From an uncultured Eubacterium sp. (GTDB lineage: Bacteria; Bacillota; Clostridia; Oscillospirales; Acutalibacteraceae): 39,885 bases of DNA. The notes below the pieces were generated by a model. It was not told where the DNA came from, did not search any database, and worked only from the letters and a program-made list of their open reading frames with translations. A program made the position numbers and the translations under genes. Below are positions 1 through 8,309 of this stretch, piece after piece (the stretch's first letter is position 1; each line of letters begins with the position of its first letter). Where the stretch lies: contig CAJOJV010000013.1 in NCBI GenBank assembly GCA_905234995.1, forward strand, positions 1-39,885. Reading direction: 5' to 3'.

Positions 1-79
1 CAAGTGTACCGAACTCCTGTTCAAGAATATCTGTATTCAGTTTACAAATAAAACTGTACTCATTGAATTCCATATCCAT
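1..79 (-). CDS. Partial CDS, unknown function (N-terminus MDMEFNEYSFICKLNTDILEQEFGTL...), runs off the window edge
   Basis: Open frame on the minus strand from ATG at 79-77 to the window start; AGAGG-like RBS just upstream. Only 26 residues visible. Confidence 0.5.
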   Translation of the reverse strand, partial: MDMEFNEYSFICKLNTDILEQEFGTL

Positions 80-114
80 ACCTCTTTGCAGGTATGATAG
101 CATATTTCAAATAG

Positions 115-654
115 TTATTCAATATCTTTTATAATTTCATCATAAAACTGATTGGTGTATTCGTTCATTTCGTTACATATCGGAATCGTTTCGGGGAGAT
201 AACACTTATTAGTATTTAGCACGTTCTTTTTCATAAACGCCAGTGTTTCTTTTAGTGTTTGTCCTCTGACAGAACCCGTAATCAGTGTTTTGACCACAGT
301 ATAAGTTCTGCCACCTTCAAGCACATGAGCGTCGTGAAGAATCTTACCCTCTATCGTCTCCGGCACTTCACTTCTTTGAGACTCCCAAGCGATTTTTACG
401 ATACTGTCAATATCATTTTTATTGTACCCTTGCTCTGCAAGCCAGCTCTTTATTCCTTCCTCGTCGCAGTAAATAAATCCGTGAAAATATGTAGCAAGGA
501 TTAAGTATTCATAGTTCACATTATAATTGCTGTTTGCGATAATCTCGTCTATCTTTTTCTTTACAAGTTCAATGTGCCACATATTATGCATTATATCTTT
601 GTCGGCATAATACGGTGTAGCATATTCGATTACTTTTTGTTCGTTAATTTTCAT
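115..654 (-). CDS. HD-superfamily-like protein (putative phosphohydrolase, degenerate HD motif)
   Basis: ORF track 115..675. MKINEQK start at 654 chosen because GGAGAG lies upstream. HNMWHIE...YFHG...LHDAHVLEGG pattern resembles HD-domain proteins. Confidence 0.6.
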   Translation of the reverse strand: MKINEQKVIEYATPYYADKDIMHNMWHIELVKKKIDEIIANSNYNVNYEYLILATYFHGFIYCDEEGIKSWLAEQGYNKNDIDSIVKIAWESQRSEVPETIEGKILHDAHVLEGGRTYTVVKTLITGSVRGQTLKETLAFMKKNVLNTNKCYLPETIPICNEMNEYTNQFYDEIIKDIE

Positions 655-1210
655 CGATATATTCTCTCCAAACATTAGGAAACTTACGCTGAATAAACTT
701 TGCGTATGAGCACTTTGGAATGTCCCTCATCTTCTTTTCTGTTAGGTATGATTTAATCAATTTATACCAATTCTGTAATTCCTTTTCAGACTTGCTTTCA
801 AAACTTGATATTTCAAGTTCGCCTGCTGCAACCTTTTCCAAAAAATAGTCATAAGCATTAGGTATTTCAATACATTCCTTAACTGGTATTGGCTTAGTAC
901 CAAGTCTTGCACAAGGTATATTTTTGAAAGGAATTATATCTTTTTCATCAGCATCAACGATATATAAATATCCTTTCTTGCCCTGCGAGACCTCTTCAAA
1001 TGCATTTGGATACAACTCATGATAAACCGGAACCCCTTTTTTATTAAAGCCATAAGGGAACCAATAGTACGGTCTTTCAACAGCGTTGCAAACATAGAAC
1101 GCAGAAACAACATCTACTGTTGTAAGATATATGTATGGTCTGTCATGGTCAGCCTGCCGGGGCTCAAGCACTTTTATATTTTCTGTATTACTACCGTGGT
1201 ACAAAACCAT
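644..1210 (-). CDS. Hypothetical protein, possible ADP-ribosyltransferase-like fold (LYHGSN...YIYLTT motifs)
   Basis: 188 aa ORF in tight operon context. N-terminal YHGSN and the following YLTT/S-A-F-Y are reminiscent of ART-like folds; motif inference only. Confidence 0.45.
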   Translation of the reverse strand: MVLYHGSNTENIKVLEPRQADHDRPYIYLTTVDVVSAFYVCNAVERPYYWFPYGFNKKGVPVYHELYPNAFEEVSQGKKGYLYIVDADEKDIIPFKNIPCARLGTKPIPVKECIEIPNAYDYFLEKVAAGELEISSFESKSEKELQNWYKLIKSYLTEKKMRDIPKCSYAKFIQRKFPNVWREYIDEN

Positions 1211-1846
1211 TTAATCACCATTTTTTATTAAAATATGCCAAATGTCACTACCCTCAAATCCACATTTGCGGTAAACTCCTTCAGGATTTGTACTGTTATC
1301 ACATTCGCCTGATACGGTTGCAAATTCAGCATGATTTTTCATTATATTTAATGCTTTACATATAAGTGCAGAGGCAATCCCTTTGCCTCTATACTCAGGC
1401 AAAACTTGCAGCCATTCTATAATACCCTCGCAAAGATCTGTATCAAGGTCACAAATAATTGATCCAATTAGTTTATTCCCATCAAAAGCGCCAATCCATA
1501 GTTCTGGACAATACACCTTTGTTTTAGTAAGACCGTTTATATATTCCGCTGATACATATATATCTGTATGAGTATATGAAGCATTTATCATTTCTACGAG
1601 TTCGTTTGATTTAGCTTCAGTTATAATACCATAGTTAAAACTGTTATCGGAACAATCGGGAATATCGTTCAAACTATGTAATAATCTAAAATACTTCTTA
1701 TCATTGTATTCGTTAAGAAGTGGTTCATTAAAGTTTTGATTATGTACAATTATAATATTATCTGGGATTCTCATATTGGTTGCTTTCCAATATGGAACTG
1801 ACAAAGTGCCACACGGGTTTTGTTTGTATTCATTTATTGAAATCAT
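1211..1846 (-). CDS. GNAT family N-acetyltransferase
   Basis: EWLQVLPEYRGKGIASALI matches the GNAT acetyl-CoA loop (V-x-P-x-[YH]-R-G-x-G-[IL]-A); C-terminal YRKCGFE. Confidence 0.85.
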   Translation of the reverse strand: MISINEYKQNPCGTLSVPYWKATNMRIPDNIIIVHNQNFNEPLLNEYNDKKYFRLLHSLNDIPDCSDNSFNYGIITEAKSNELVEMINASYTHTDIYVSAEYINGLTKTKVYCPELWIGAFDGNKLIGSIICDLDTDLCEGIIEWLQVLPEYRGKGIASALICKALNIMKNHAEFATVSGECDNSTNPEGVYRKCGFEGSDIWHILIKNGD

Positions 1847-2322
1847 AATGGTAACTCCATAAATCCAACTGTAAACGGTAAACTATCAAACTGCTTCGTG
1901 CCTTTGTGAATAAATCCAAGCATTTCATACCAGTTTTTCAAAACGGTATTATCTTCAATAATTCCGATAGTTATTCTTTTTGCGTTTGTATTATTAATAG
2001 CATAATCTTTCGCATACTCAACCATTTCTTTACCGATTCCTAAATGACGATACTCAGGCAATACTGAAAGATTATTCAACTCAACGCATTCTCCGTTATC
2101 AGATAACGAGAAATATCCCACATAAGCACCATTATGATTATACATAAACATATCTGTACCGTTTTCATATTGCTTTTTGAGTTTTTCAATTGACATAAAC
2201 GCCGTATGATTAGGGCAGTTATTTTTTGTCAAGCCAAACTCATCAGCGACGGTTATAAAACCATTATGAATTATATCAAGGCATATATTAAGTTGTTCTT
2301 TTGAATTAACTTTCTCAACCAT
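1843..2322 (-). CDS. GNAT family N-acetyltransferase
   Basis: LNNLSVLPEYRHLGIGKEMV and NWYEMLGF are GNAT motifs; 4-nt overlap with the next gene. Confidence 0.88.
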   Translation of the reverse strand: MVEKVNSKEQLNICLDIIHNGFITVADEFGLTKNNCPNHTAFMSIEKLKKQYENGTDMFMYNHNGAYVGYFSLSDNGECVELNNLSVLPEYRHLGIGKEMVEYAKDYAINNTNAKRITIGIIEDNTVLKNWYEMLGFIHKGTKQFDSLPFTVGFMELPL

Positions 2323-2335
2323 AATACCACAACCA

Positions 2336-2791
2336 TTATTTTTTATCCAACTCGTCCAAAAGTTTTTTCTTCATATCATCCAGTTCACTGTCGCTCGGTT
2401 TATTGGATTTATCATACATTTTATCAAGCGGATACCACCAAATTGGACCTTTTTCGTTATAGCCATATCCTTCTAAATCTCCGGCTCTTCGAGGATTTAA
2501 GTGCCAATGCAAATGACCGTCACCCATGCCAAGCAACTCATAATTCATTTTATCGCAGGGAAAGGCTCTTTCAACTGCGGCGGCAACATCAGCCATCTCT
2601 GATAAGAATTTATCTTGGAATGACTTTTCAAGCTGACTGAGCTCAGTTTTATGTTCTTTACAAAGGAATAGCGTGTATCCATAAAAATGTTGGAAGTCGC
2701 CTATAACCACATACCCAGTTTTAAGTTCTTTTACAAAATATGGATTTGTTCCATTCTTTATCATTTCTATCCTATCGCAAATTAAGCACAT
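2336..2791 (-). CDS. HIT family protein (histidine triad)
   Basis: N-terminal CLICDRI; GDGHLHWHLNPR is a HxHxH-type histidine triad. Confidence 0.75.
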   Translation of the reverse strand: MCLICDRIEMIKNGTNPYFVKELKTGYVVIGDFQHFYGYTLFLCKEHKTELSQLEKSFQDKFLSEMADVAAAVERAFPCDKMNYELLGMGDGHLHWHLNPRRAGDLEGYGYNEKGPIWWYPLDKMYDKSNKPSDSELDDMKKKLLDELDKK

Positions 2792-3299
2792 ATTGTCACC
2801 TCCAGATTTACATGCTCATTTTACCATATACGATTATATATTGCAAATTTCATAGAAAAAATCGTTCTGCGATTTATAAGGCGGTTTTTGGCAAAAAAAG
2901 TATTGGTCTACGCTTGGCAAATTTGAAAGTTAGCCTTTCAGCTTCAAGTATATGTATTGTGCTTCGCCCCCGTTGTTTCTGTTCGCTGAAATCGGTACCG
3001 TCACGCTTTCAACCCCTAAAATGCCGAATTAGGTGTAACTACCTTAAGAACTCAAAACCGAGTCCCGAAAGCCTTGAAAACGCTGATGAAAAAACTGCCA
3101 AAAGCGTGACTATATATCCACTAATAAAGAAAAATGGTTTTCTATTACAATTTGTATTATTATGCGCTCTTGAAAAAGATGTTTTTGGGGTGGTCTCTTC
3201 GGAAATACAAGTATGTCTTGTTCTGTATCTAATAAATAGACAACGGGATTACAGCATTTTCGGGTCATTAGCAAATATATACGTACAGTATATTAAAAA

Positions 3300-3327
3300 T
3301 ACGGAAACAGATTTTTCTGTTTCCGTA
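3300..3327 (-). terminator. Rho-independent terminator downstream of tRNA-Thr
   Basis: ACGGAAACAGA / TCTGTTTCCGT inverted repeat; on the minus strand it is followed by ATTTTT. Confidence 0.75.
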
Positions 3328-3331
3328 TTCT

Positions 3332-3460
3332 TGGAGCTGGTGGCCGGACTCTCTTCTCCGGCTATCGAAAGCTCCACCGGAGCTTTCTCCCAATCGCGGC
3401 ACTAAATGCGCCGCTCTTGGAGGTCGTTTCGAGTAAGCGGAAAACCCGCTTCGGGATTTT
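3332..3460 (-). repeat. Hairpin-rich element ending in a duplicate of the tRNA-Thr 3' end
   Basis: TGGAGCTGGTGGCCGGACTC (3332-3351) vs TGGAGCTGGTAGTCGGACTC (3461-3480), 18/20 identical. Internal inverted repeats at 3344-3361, 3367-3387, 3396-3414, 3435-3451. Confidence 0.6.
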
Positions 3461-3536
3461 TGGAGCTGGTAGTCGGACTCGAACCGACGACCTGCGCATT
3501 ACGAATGCGCTGCTCTACCAACTGAGCCATACCAGC
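3461..3536 (-). tRNA. tRNA-Thr(CGT), CCA encoded
   Basis: Minus strand GCTGGTA TG GCTC..GAGC A GCGCA-TTCGTAA-TGCGC AGGTC GTCGG-TTCGAGT-CCGAC TACCAGC TCCA. Complete cloverleaf; anticodon CGT. Confidence 0.96.
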
Positions 3537-3556
3537 GATTTTGAAAATATTAATTT

Positions 3557-3973
3557 TTATGCGCCTGTATACATACTGAATACGGAAGCCGAATTAAAAT
3601 AAATCGTTAAAATAAAAATAACAAAGAAAACGACTGAAAGGATAAGGAAAATATTCAAAACGGAATAAACCCTTTCCGTTTCCTCAGCCATAACATTCTT
3701 TTCCGAATGCATAAGCTTAAGGCAGATTTCCTTTAAGCCAATATTCTTATATACGCACATTACCGCAAGAACTATGTAAGGCAAGCCAAGGAATATCATC
3801 ATAACGACAACCTTGAACTGGCTTTCGGGAACCTTTCCCAAAATCTGTGAATAGAGAAGAGAAAACGCATATTTATTATAAAGCTCAAACGCAGCAAGAG
3901 CAAGCACTGAGCCGACAAACAGCCAGCGGTGCTGATCCTTAACTTCACTGAATTCTCTATATAATTTGTTCAT
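3557..3973 (-). CDS. Small hypothetical membrane protein (about 3-4 predicted TM segments)
   Basis: 138 aa ORF with hydrophobic stretches LFVGSVLALAAFELY, VVVMMIFLGLPYIVLAVMCVY and VLNIFLILSVVFFVIFILTIYF. Confidence 0.7.
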   Translation of the reverse strand: MNKLYREFSEVKDQHRWLFVGSVLALAAFELYNKYAFSLLYSQILGKVPESQFKVVVMMIFLGLPYIVLAVMCVYKNIGLKEICLKLMHSEKNVMAEETERVYSVLNIFLILSVVFFVIFILTIYFNSASVFSMYTGA

Positions 3974-4057
3974 TAAGAACTCCCTCTCTTATTATCAAAG
4001 ATAATAACATCTCATAAACAACTACAAAAACTATTGTATAATATACTTGCGCAAAAA

Positions 4058-4534
4058 TCAAGCATTATTTAGTAAATTAATCAAGGTTTGATAAACAAAT
4101 TCAACTGAGGATTTGCGAACCTGCTGCCTGCCGATTTCGCCGAACTGCTGTGTAAAGGTTTTAACCTTGCCATTTATGCTGAAGCCGAAGCACACCATGC
4201 CAATGGGTTTAGCTGCCGTTGCGCCGCCGGGACCTGCAATTCCCGTTACGCCGACCCCGACCTCGCTTTTTGCGGCGTTTGCCACGCCGAGCGCCATTTC
4301 GCGGGCAACCTCCTCGGACACGACGCCGTAAGCCTCAATGGTTTCGGGATGAACAGAAAGATAATCAATCTTTGCGTCGTTAGCATAAGTCACAAAGGAA
4401 ACGTCAAGCACGCGCGAAGCATTCGTTACGTTAACGAGCGTTGCCGTGCAGAGCCCGCCCGTGCAGGATTCCGCAAAGGCGATGTGCATTCCCTTTTCAA
4501 TTAAAAGCTTAACAACCTGTTCCTCAAGTGCCAT
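4058..4534 (-). CDS. pncC: CinA C-terminal domain family / nicotinamide-nucleotide amidohydrolase
   Basis: AFAESCTGGLCTATLVNV and GVTGIAGPGGATAAKPIGMV are signature CinA C-terminal motifs. Confidence 0.92.
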   Translation of the reverse strand: MALEEQVVKLLIEKGMHIAFAESCTGGLCTATLVNVTNASRVLDVSFVTYANDAKIDYLSVHPETIEAYGVVSEEVAREMALGVANAAKSEVGVGVTGIAGPGGATAAKPIGMVCFGFSINGKVKTFTQQFGEIGRQQVRKSSVEFVYQTLINLLNNA

Positions 4535-4551
4535 AAAACCATTCCTTTTGC

Positions 4552-4622
4552 GGGACGCCGAGGTCGTCGTCCCCTACAGATAAATCCATAAGATTTGCCG
4601 GCGGGCGGATGATATCCGTCCC
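4552..4622. repeat. Double palindromic intergenic repeat (REP-like)
   Basis: GGGACGCCGAGGTCGTCGTCCC (4552-4573) followed by CTACA, and GGGCGGATGATATCCGTCCC (4603-4622) followed by TACGG. Related copies at 25982 and 39825. Confidence 0.7.
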
Positions 4623-4631
4623 TACGGTGAA

Positions 4632-5942
4632 TTAAGCCTCCGCAGCTGCAAGTTTCTTTGAAACCGAGGCGGACTGAACGATGCGGTTTTTCACCGAGCG
4701 GACGTTGATAATCAAATCCTCCGTTTCGCAGGTGAAGCTTTCGCCGTCGTCCGGAATACGCTGAATTACCGAGCATACGAAGCCGTTAAACGTGTCAAAC
4801 TCATCATCCCGGAGCTCAATGCCGAGCTGCTCGCAGACCTCGTCAATATCAGCGCTGCCTTTAATCAGCCAGTTATTATCATCGAGCTGCTGAATGTCGC
4901 TTGCCACGACGCCCTCCTCAACATCATACATATCGCCGACGAGCGCTTCCATTAAATCGTGCAAGGTTATTATACCCTCAAAGCCGCCGTATTCATCAAT
5001 TATAATTGCAAAATAATTGCGGATGCTTTTCATTTTTTTGAAAAGCACGTTCGCCTTCATTCCGCTCGGAATATAATAAGGCTCATCAACGGCATTGCTG
5101 AGGATTGCCGCCTTCGTTTTCTGCGGCAGGCGGAAATAATCCTTTGCATCAAGCACGCCGATAATATTCTCGCTGTTGTCCTTATAAATCGGATAATAGC
5201 TGTGGCGGTTTTCATAAATGATTTTGCGCCAATCGGCAGCATCATCAGAAGCATCAAGGGAAACGACGTCAATTCTGTGGGTGCAAATTTGCTCCACGGT
5301 GGTGTCGTTAAAATCGAAAACGTTCTGAATCATTTCCGTTTCATCATCGTTAATCGTGCCCTGCTCGTTACCCTGGGAAAGCAGCATTCTGATTTCCTCC
5401 TCGGTAACCTTATCGTCGCTTTCATTGGGGTCAATGCCGAAAATGCGAAGCACGAGATTTGTTGAAACTGTCAGAATAAACACGATGGGTCTGAAAATGA
5501 CCGAAACGCCGAAGAGCATATTGGACATTCCGAGCGCCATTTTCTCCGCCCTTTTCATTGCAATCCGCTTCGGCACAAGCTCGCCGAACACGAGATTGAA
5601 ATAAGCAAGAATAATTGTGATTATTATTACAACCGCATTGCCGAGCGTTTTCTGCCCAAGCGGAACGCCGATGGAAAGCAGCCACTTTACCACGGGTGCG
5701 GCAAAGCTGTCTGCCGCGAAGGCTGAGCTTAAAAGCCCCGCAAAGGTGATAGCAACCTGAATCGTTGCCAGAAAGCGCGAGGGCTGCTCCACAAGCTTTG
5801 AAAGACGGATTGCCTTTTTATTACCCTGCGAGCTGAGCTGATGCAGGCGCGCGTCATTCATTGAAATAACGGCAATTTCCGCGCTTGCGAAAACCGCGTT
5901 AAGGAAAATCAGAACTATTAAAAGTATTAGTTTGCCAATCAT
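4632..5942 (-). CDS. HlyC/CorC-family protein (CNNM transmembrane + CBS pair + CorC_HlyC domain)
   Basis: LIFLNAVFASAEIAVISMNDAR, LVFGELVPKRIAM, ..HRIDVVSLD and YGGFEGIITLHDLMEALVGD motifs. Confidence 0.93.
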   Translation of the reverse strand: MIGKLILLIVLIFLNAVFASAEIAVISMNDARLHQLSSQGNKKAIRLSKLVEQPSRFLATIQVAITFAGLLSSAFAADSFAAPVVKWLLSIGVPLGQKTLGNAVVIIITIILAYFNLVFGELVPKRIAMKRAEKMALGMSNMLFGVSVIFRPIVFILTVSTNLVLRIFGIDPNESDDKVTEEEIRMLLSQGNEQGTINDDETEMIQNVFDFNDTTVEQICTHRIDVVSLDASDDAADWRKIIYENRHSYYPIYKDNSENIIGVLDAKDYFRLPQKTKAAILSNAVDEPYYIPSGMKANVLFKKMKSIRNYFAIIIDEYGGFEGIITLHDLMEALVGDMYDVEEGVVASDIQQLDDNNWLIKGSADIDEVCEQLGIELRDDEFDTFNGFVCSVIQRIPDDGESFTCETEDLIINVRSVKNRIVQSASVSKKLAAAEA

Positions 5943-5963
5943 ATTTTTTATTTTATCACCAGA

Positions 5964-6626
5964 CTATAAATAATTAATAACGTCGTAAATTTCGGTTACA
6001 GTGGGGATATCGGGATTCAAATCCTGATTTTCAAACCAGCCGAAATTCATTCTTATCGGCTTCATTCCCGCTGCAATTGCACCCTGAATATCGTTAACGG
6101 GATGATCGCCGACATAGACGCATTCCTCGGGCTTCAAGCCGAGCTTTTCCGCCGTGTATGTAAATATGCCGGCATCGGGCTTTGCGCAATCAATATCGCC
6201 TGAAACCACGACGATATCGAGATAAGGCATCAGGCCGCTCTCTTCCATTTTCATATGCTGCAAAACGGAGGGGCCGTTCGTTATAACGCCCGTGATGAAG
6301 CCCCTTTTGCGAAGCTCCTTCAAAAGCGGAACCGAGCCTTCAAAAATAACGTTATGCAGCCCGAACTGAGTGTCATAATGCTCTGCAAGCACCTCGGCGG
6401 GCGGAGCGTCCTCCCAGCCCCATAAATCAATCAGGGACTGATACCAATTAATGCGGTTAACGTAGCCGCCGTTGCCGGTTTCAACCATATCGCGGCGCCT
6501 TTTAAGCGTTTCCTCCTCGGATAAATCGGGGAGGAATTTTTGCATAAAGGTGTCCATATATTTTTCAAATGCAAGAGTTCTGTCCTGCAAGGTTTCGTCA
6601 AAATCAAATAATACTGCTTTTATCAT
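5964..6626 (-). CDS. HAD family hydrolase
   Basis: MIKAVLFDFDETLQD, GVITNG, KPDAGIF and VGDHPVNDIQGA are HAD motifs I-IV. Start at 6626 (MIKAV); overlaps the ribF end. Confidence 0.93.
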   Translation of the reverse strand: MIKAVLFDFDETLQDRTLAFEKYMDTFMQKFLPDLSEEETLKRRRDMVETGNGGYVNRINWYQSLIDLWGWEDAPPAEVLAEHYDTQFGLHNVIFEGSVPLLKELRKRGFITGVITNGPSVLQHMKMEESGLMPYLDIVVVSGDIDCAKPDAGIFTYTAEKLGLKPEECVYVGDHPVNDIQGAIAAGMKPIRMNFGWFENQDLNPDIPTVTEIYDVINYL

Positions 6627-7413
6627 AATTAAGCTGAGCCTTAAGCTCCTCAATATCCTTAAAATGTTTTTCCTTGCGGAGATAATTCACAAGCTCCACG
6701 GCAACCGTTTTGCCGTACAAATCCCCGCTGAAATCGAAAATATGCGTTTCACAAAGCGGCTTATCAACGCGCCAGGTGGGGCGAACGCCGATATTTGTGA
6801 AGGATTTATATTCCCTGCCGTCAACAATCGTGCGGCTTTCATAAACGCCGAATTTGGGAACGGTCAGCCCCACGGGCAAATGCTGATTAATCGTCGGGAA
6901 GCCGAGCGTTCTGCCGCGCTCATCGCCCCTGATAACCTCGCTTTCAAAGGTGAAGCAATAGCCGAGCATTTCATTTGCGGCATTAATTCTGCCGTCCTCA
7001 AGCGCATGGCGAATTCTTGAAGAGCTGATGGGAAGCCCCTCATAATCCTGAGCCTCAAGAATACGAACCCAGACGTCCTTTGATTCAAGATACTTTCTTA
7101 AATCCATACCCGTCCAGGCGGCATTTTTGCCGAAGCGGAAATTGAAGCCGCAGAGAATAACCCCCGCGCCGAACTTTTCAATCAGAATATTATCGGCAAA
7201 CTCCTCGCCGCTTAAATTCTTGATTTCCTCAAAATCAGCGAAAACCGCATTCGGATAGCGCCGCTCAAATATGCTTTTCTGAAGCAGGGAGAATTTGTTG
7301 TTAACGCAATAGATAACAACGTTTTCCGCACCCGTTACAACGATTTTGTGAGCAAGATGCATTCCGTCAAAATCACCGAGTGCAACTGCTTTTCTGTTTT
7401 CAAACTCACTCAT
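6604..7413 (-). CDS. ribF: Bifunctional riboflavin kinase / FAD synthetase
   Basis: VALGDFDGMHLAH, GFNFRFGKNAAW, ISSSRIRHALEDG and RGRTLGFPTINQ motifs; downstream of truB. Confidence 0.96.
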   Translation of the reverse strand: MSEFENRKAVALGDFDGMHLAHKIVVTGAENVVIYCVNNKFSLLQKSIFERRYPNAVFADFEEIKNLSGEEFADNILIEKFGAGVILCGFNFRFGKNAAWTGMDLRKYLESKDVWVRILEAQDYEGLPISSSRIRHALEDGRINAANEMLGYCFTFESEVIRGDERGRTLGFPTINQHLPVGLTVPKFGVYESRTIVDGREYKSFTNIGVRPTWRVDKPLCETHIFDFSGDLYGKTVAVELVNYLRKEKHFKDIEELKAQLNYDKSSII

Positions 7414-7415
7414 AA

Positions 7416-8309
7416 TTATCTTTTAATGTAAAGCTTTTCAACCTTTAATTCATTTTCACAAGCTTTGCCGAGACCGAGAAATTCTCCTTCAGGTGAATAC
7501 ACGCGATAAAGGCTGCCCGATTGGAGCGCCTTATTTTTTAGCCTTTGCAAATCAAGCGCGCCGCCGTTTTTAAAGCGGCTTGCCTGAGCATCGCTGACGT
7601 TTACCGCTGCATAAGCGCTAAGCGCCTTATCAACGGGCAGAAGCAGATTTTCAAGCTCCTCGCCCTGCTCTGCCATAGCCTGCAAATCGGAAAGATTGCG
7701 GCAATCGGAAAGCGAAAAGCCGCAGGCAAAATCCCTGCGAAGCGCAGTCATAACCGCGCCGCAGCCGAGCTTTTTGCCGATATCATCAATCAGCGTGCGG
7801 ACGTAAGTGCCCTTTGAGCAGAGCACTGAAAGCTGATATAGATTTTCCTCAAGCGGCTTGATTTCAAGGCTTTTAATCTCAATCTCACGCGGCTTTCTTT
7901 CAACCTCAACACCCTTGCGGGCAAGATTATAAAGCCTTTCGCCGCCGACTGACACAGCCGAATACATCGGGGGAAGCTGGGAGATTTTACCCTTGAAGCT
8001 CTCCCCTGCCGCAATAACGTCCTCAGCCGTTACGGTGACCTCGGACTGCGAAAGCACGTTGCCCGTTATATCAAGCGTGTCGGTGGTTTTGCCGAGCTCA
8101 AAAACGGCGGTATAGCCCTTATCCTCATCGGGGAGGTAATCAAGAAATCTCGTTGCCCCGCCGATAAGCACGGGCAAAACGCCCGTCGCCATAGGGTCCA
8201 GCGTGCCTGCGTGGCCGACCTTTTTTTCACCGAAAAGCCTGCGAAGGCGCGAGCAAACCCCGAACGAGGTTATATCCTGCGCCTTATCAATACAGATAAT
8301 TCCGTTCAT
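7416..8309 (-). CDS. truB: tRNA pseudouridine(55) synthase
   Basis: GIICIDKAQDITSF, KVGHAGTLDPMATGVLP and SKGTYVRTLIDDIG. Confidence 0.97.
   Translation of the reverse strand: MNGIICIDKAQDITSFGVCSRLRRLFGEKKVGHAGTLDPMATGVLPVLIGGATRFLDYLPDEDKGYTAVFELGKTTDTLDITGNVLSQSEVTVTAEDVIAAGESFKGKISQLPPMYSAVSVGGERLYNLARKGVEVERKPREIEIKSLEIKPLEENLYQLSVLCSKGTYVRTLIDDIGKKLGCGAVMTALRRDFACGFSLSDCRNLSDLQAMAEQGEELENLLLPVDKALSAYAAVNVSDAQASRFKNGGALDLQRLKNKALQSGSLYRVYSPEGEFLGLGKACENELKVEKLYIKR

Noticed and set aside
2740-3405. 221-aa plus-strand ORF between the HIT gene and the tRNA
   Set aside because: It starts antisense inside the HIT gene and runs through the tRNA terminator and tRNA-like repeat. No recognisable domain; most likely a chance ORF.
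4501-4776. 91-aa minus-strand ORF spanning the gap between hlyC/corC-like and pncC genes
   Set aside because: It translates the palindromic repeat and overlaps both real genes out of frame.
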